A stretch of 64,000 bases of DNA, taken from an uncultured Tropicimonas sp. Its GTDB lineage: Bacteria > Pseudomonadota > Alphaproteobacteria > Rhodobacterales > Rhodobacteraceae. Made by a program: the position numbers and the translations under genes. Under the pieces are notes generated by a model. The model saw nothing but the letters and a program-made list of their open reading frames with translations, was not told the origin of the DNA and did not search any database. How positions within the stretch are numbered: position 1 is the first letter of the stretch; every line of letters starts with the position of its first letter. Below are positions 62,442 to 64,000 of the stretch, in pieces. Location: assembly GCA_947495685.1 (NCBI GenBank), contig CANLZY010000017.1, forward strand, positions 62,001-126,000, written 5' to 3'.

Positions 62442-63389
62442 ATGACACAGAAACTTCCGTCCCCCGCTTCTCCGCTGAAAATCGGCACCCGTGGCTCTCC
62501 GCTGGCGTTGGCCCAGGCCTACGAGACGCGCGCACGGCTTGGGGCGGCGTTCGATCTGCCCGAAGCCGCCTTCGAGATCGTCGTGATCAAGACCACCGGG
62601 GATCGCGTTCAGGATCGCGCGCTGCGCGAAATCGGCGGCAAGGGGCTGTTCACCAAGGAGATCGAGGAGGATCTGCTGTCTGGTGCCATCGACATCGCGG
62701 TGCATTCGATGAAGGACATGCCGGTCGCGCAACCTGACGGGCTGCTTCTGGATTGCTATCTGCCGCGCGAAGATGTGCGGGACGCCTTTGTCACGCTCGA
62801 CGGCAAGCCGTTCGAGGCGCTGGCCCAGGGCGCGGTCGTCGGCACATCGTCGTTGCGCCGCCGTGCGCAGTTGCTGTTCCGGCGGCCTGACCTTCAGGTG
62901 GTGGAATTCCGGGGCAACGTGCAGACCCGGATGCGCAAGCTGTCCGAGGGCGTGGCCGAGGCGACGTTCCTGGCCTGCGCCGGGTTGAACCGGCTGGCCA
63001 TGGACGAGGTGAAGCGCACCCCCATCGGCACCGAGGCGATGTTGCCGGCGGTGGCCCAGGGGGCGATCGGTATCGAGCGGCGCAGCGACGACATGGATGC
63101 CGCCACGATGCTGGAGGCAATCCACGACACACCGACCGGCCAGCGTCTGGCGGCGGAACGCGCCTATCTGACGGCGCTTGACGGGTCCTGCGAAACGCCT
63201 ATCGCGGGGCTAGCGATGCTGGAGGCTGGGTCCGTGCGGTTGAAGGGCGAAGTCCTGCGCCCCGATGGCAGTGAGTGCCTGGAGGATGCTGGCAGCGCAC
63301 CCATCGAGGACGCGGCAGCGCTTGGCCAGGATCTCGCCCGGCGTCTGCTGGCGCGGGCCGGGGCCGGGTTCTTCGACTGGAGAGCCTGA
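62442..63389 (+). CDS. hemC: Hydroxymethylbilane synthase (porphobilinogen deaminase)
   Basis: A 315-residue HemC. KIGTRGSPLALAQAYETR, IGGKGLFTKEIEEDLLSGAI, DIAVHSMKDMP and GTSSLRRRAQLL are catalytic blocks, and the dipyrromethane cofactor cysteine lies in LDGSCETPIAG. It makes the linear tetrapyrrole upstream of HemE. Shares a divergent promoter region with hemE. Confidence 0.96.
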   Translation: MTQKLPSPASPLKIGTRGSPLALAQAYETRARLGAAFDLPEAAFEIVVIKTTGDRVQDRALREIGGKGLFTKEIEEDLLSGAIDIAVHSMKDMPVAQPDGLLLDCYLPREDVRDAFVTLDGKPFEALAQGAVVGTSSLRRRAQLLFRRPDLQVVEFRGNVQTRMRKLSEGVAEATFLACAGLNRLAMDEVKRTPIGTEAMLPAVAQGAIGIERRSDDMDAATMLEAIHDTPTGQRLAAERAYLTALDGSCETPIAGLAMLEAGSVRLKGEVLRPDGSECLEDAGSAPIEDAAALGQDLARRLLARAGAGFFDWRA

Positions 63390-63393
63390 CCCG

Positions 63394-64000
63394 TCACCTC
63401 GGATGACTGGAGGCGTGCGCCCGGAAGGGGCGGTCCAGCAGGGTCAGCAGCACCGCGGCAGCCAGCACGGCGCAGCCGGCCATGAGCGCCGTGCCCGAGT
63501 ATCCCAACAGCGGTGTCGCAAAGCCGATGGCCAGCGCCGCGACAAGCCCGCCAGAGAAGTTGGCGACCGCGATCAACGACGCACCACTGCCCGGCCGGTC
63601 GGGCAGGAGCCCCTGCAGATAGCCCAGTGACATCGACAGGATGATGCCCGCGCCGACGCCGGCTGACGGCAGCGTCCACCAGATCTGGCGGACCTCGGTG
63701 GCGGTGCCGAGGCCAAAGAAGAAGGTCGCGTAGATCAGGCTGCCGCCAATGATCAACTGGGTCGTGGAGCAGTGCCGCGATGCCGGGATCATCAGCAGCA
63801 TCGTCGGGATTTCCAGCAACGCCACCAGACCGACGAACAGCCCGGCATGGGCTTCGGTGCCGCCCAGATCGGTGATCACCAGCAGTGACAGGATCATCAG
63901 GTACAGGATCGACATCCCGTTCAGGGTGGCCATCAGGCAGGTTCGAACCAGCACGCGCGGGGCCATCATGGCTGCCAGGGCCTGACGTGTTCCCGTGCCC
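63394..64000 (-). CDS. MFS transporter, sugar-efflux-like, N-terminus cut by window edge
   Basis: The minus-strand frame runs past the window end; at least 201 residues are seen. It contains several membrane helices: ATLNGMSILYLMILSLLVIT, GLFVGLVALLEIPTMLLMIP and a C-terminal run ending TLLDRPFRAHASSHPR. Pattern and length of the visible C-terminal half suggest a SET-type sugar efflux MFS protein, with low certainty on substrate. Convergent with hemC, 4 nt apart. Confidence 0.72.
   Translation of the reverse strand, partial: GTGTRQALAAMMAPRVLVRTCLMATLNGMSILYLMILSLLVITDLGGTEAHAGLFVGLVALLEIPTMLLMIPASRHCSTTQLIIGGSLIYATFFFGLGTATEVRQIWWTLPSAGVGAGIILSMSLGYLQGLLPDRPGSGASLIAVANFSGGLVAALAIGFATPLLGYSGTALMAGCAVLAAAVLLTLLDRPFRAHASSHPR

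Noticed and set aside
1-64000. tRNA/rRNA genes and CRISPR arrays
   Set aside because: No cloverleaf with a conserved TTCGA-type arm and no regularly spaced direct repeats were seen by eye; a tRNAscan or CRISPR search was not possible.

Overview
The window looks like a chromosomal segment of a high-GC alphaproteobacterium of the Rhodobacterales, probably a marine Roseobacter-type organism. The evidence is the TRAP and BMP-type ABC transporters, a membrane urate hydroxylase with a fused cytochrome c, an NDUFS4-like Complex I subunit, a cytochrome c2, an NnrS/Dnr nitric-oxide module, RTX and Hint-domain proteins, and a VPLPA-CTERM protein. This is an inference from gene content; no rRNA or tRNA gene was seen.

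Region 1 (1-11.3 kb, mostly minus strand) is a carbohydrate locus. It has a DeoR-family regulator, a complete TRAP transporter (DctQ-DctM-DctP), and a tightly packed set: MauG/cytochrome c peroxidase-like protein, PfkB kinase, LacD/YihT-type class I aldolase, L-fucose isomerase-like protein, Gfo/Idh/MocA oxidoreductase and aldose 1-epimerase. The order mutarotase, isomerase, kinase, aldolase makes chemical sense as a pathway that cleaves a phosphorylated ketose. The substrate is not known. A small secreted Sel1-repeat gene lies on the opposite strand between the two blocks. A Hint-domain protein and an FGly-type sulfatase follow at 11.6-14.7 kb.

Region 2 (15-18 kb) holds a VOC-family protein, a DUF1629-like (immunity-type) gene, a coding-like relic and an N5-(carboxyethyl)ornithine synthase/alanine dehydrogenase-like gene.

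Region 3 (18.3-28.9 kb, minus) is a single purine operon with mostly 4-nt overlaps: xdhA-xdhB-xdhC, ABC ATPase, permease, a 96-residue unknown protein, a second permease, a voltage-gated K+ channel and a BMP-family binding protein. Xanthine/hypoxanthine oxidation here connects logically to puuD (urate hydroxylase) at 57.1 kb.

Region 4 (29-31 kb) has a VPLPA-CTERM surface protein, an IS1380-family transposase relic with frameshifts, and an orphan gene. Region 5 (31.3-51 kb) is mixed housekeeping and stress: dnaE, two RTX-repeat proteins, two paralogous UspA genes each behind a matching FNR-like box, a monooxygenase-fold/quinone reductase pair, a periplasmic rhodanese, uvrB, NDUFS4, nnrS with a Dnr/NnrR-type box, DUF4202 and a Crp/Fnr regulator.

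Region 6 (51.3-64 kb) has cytochrome c2, an RNA methyltransferase, modABC, an SMP-30/gluconolactonase, puuD, a nested inverted-repeat element, a lipoprotein, hemF with a GNAT gene, divergent hemE/hemC, and a truncated MFS transporter at the window end.
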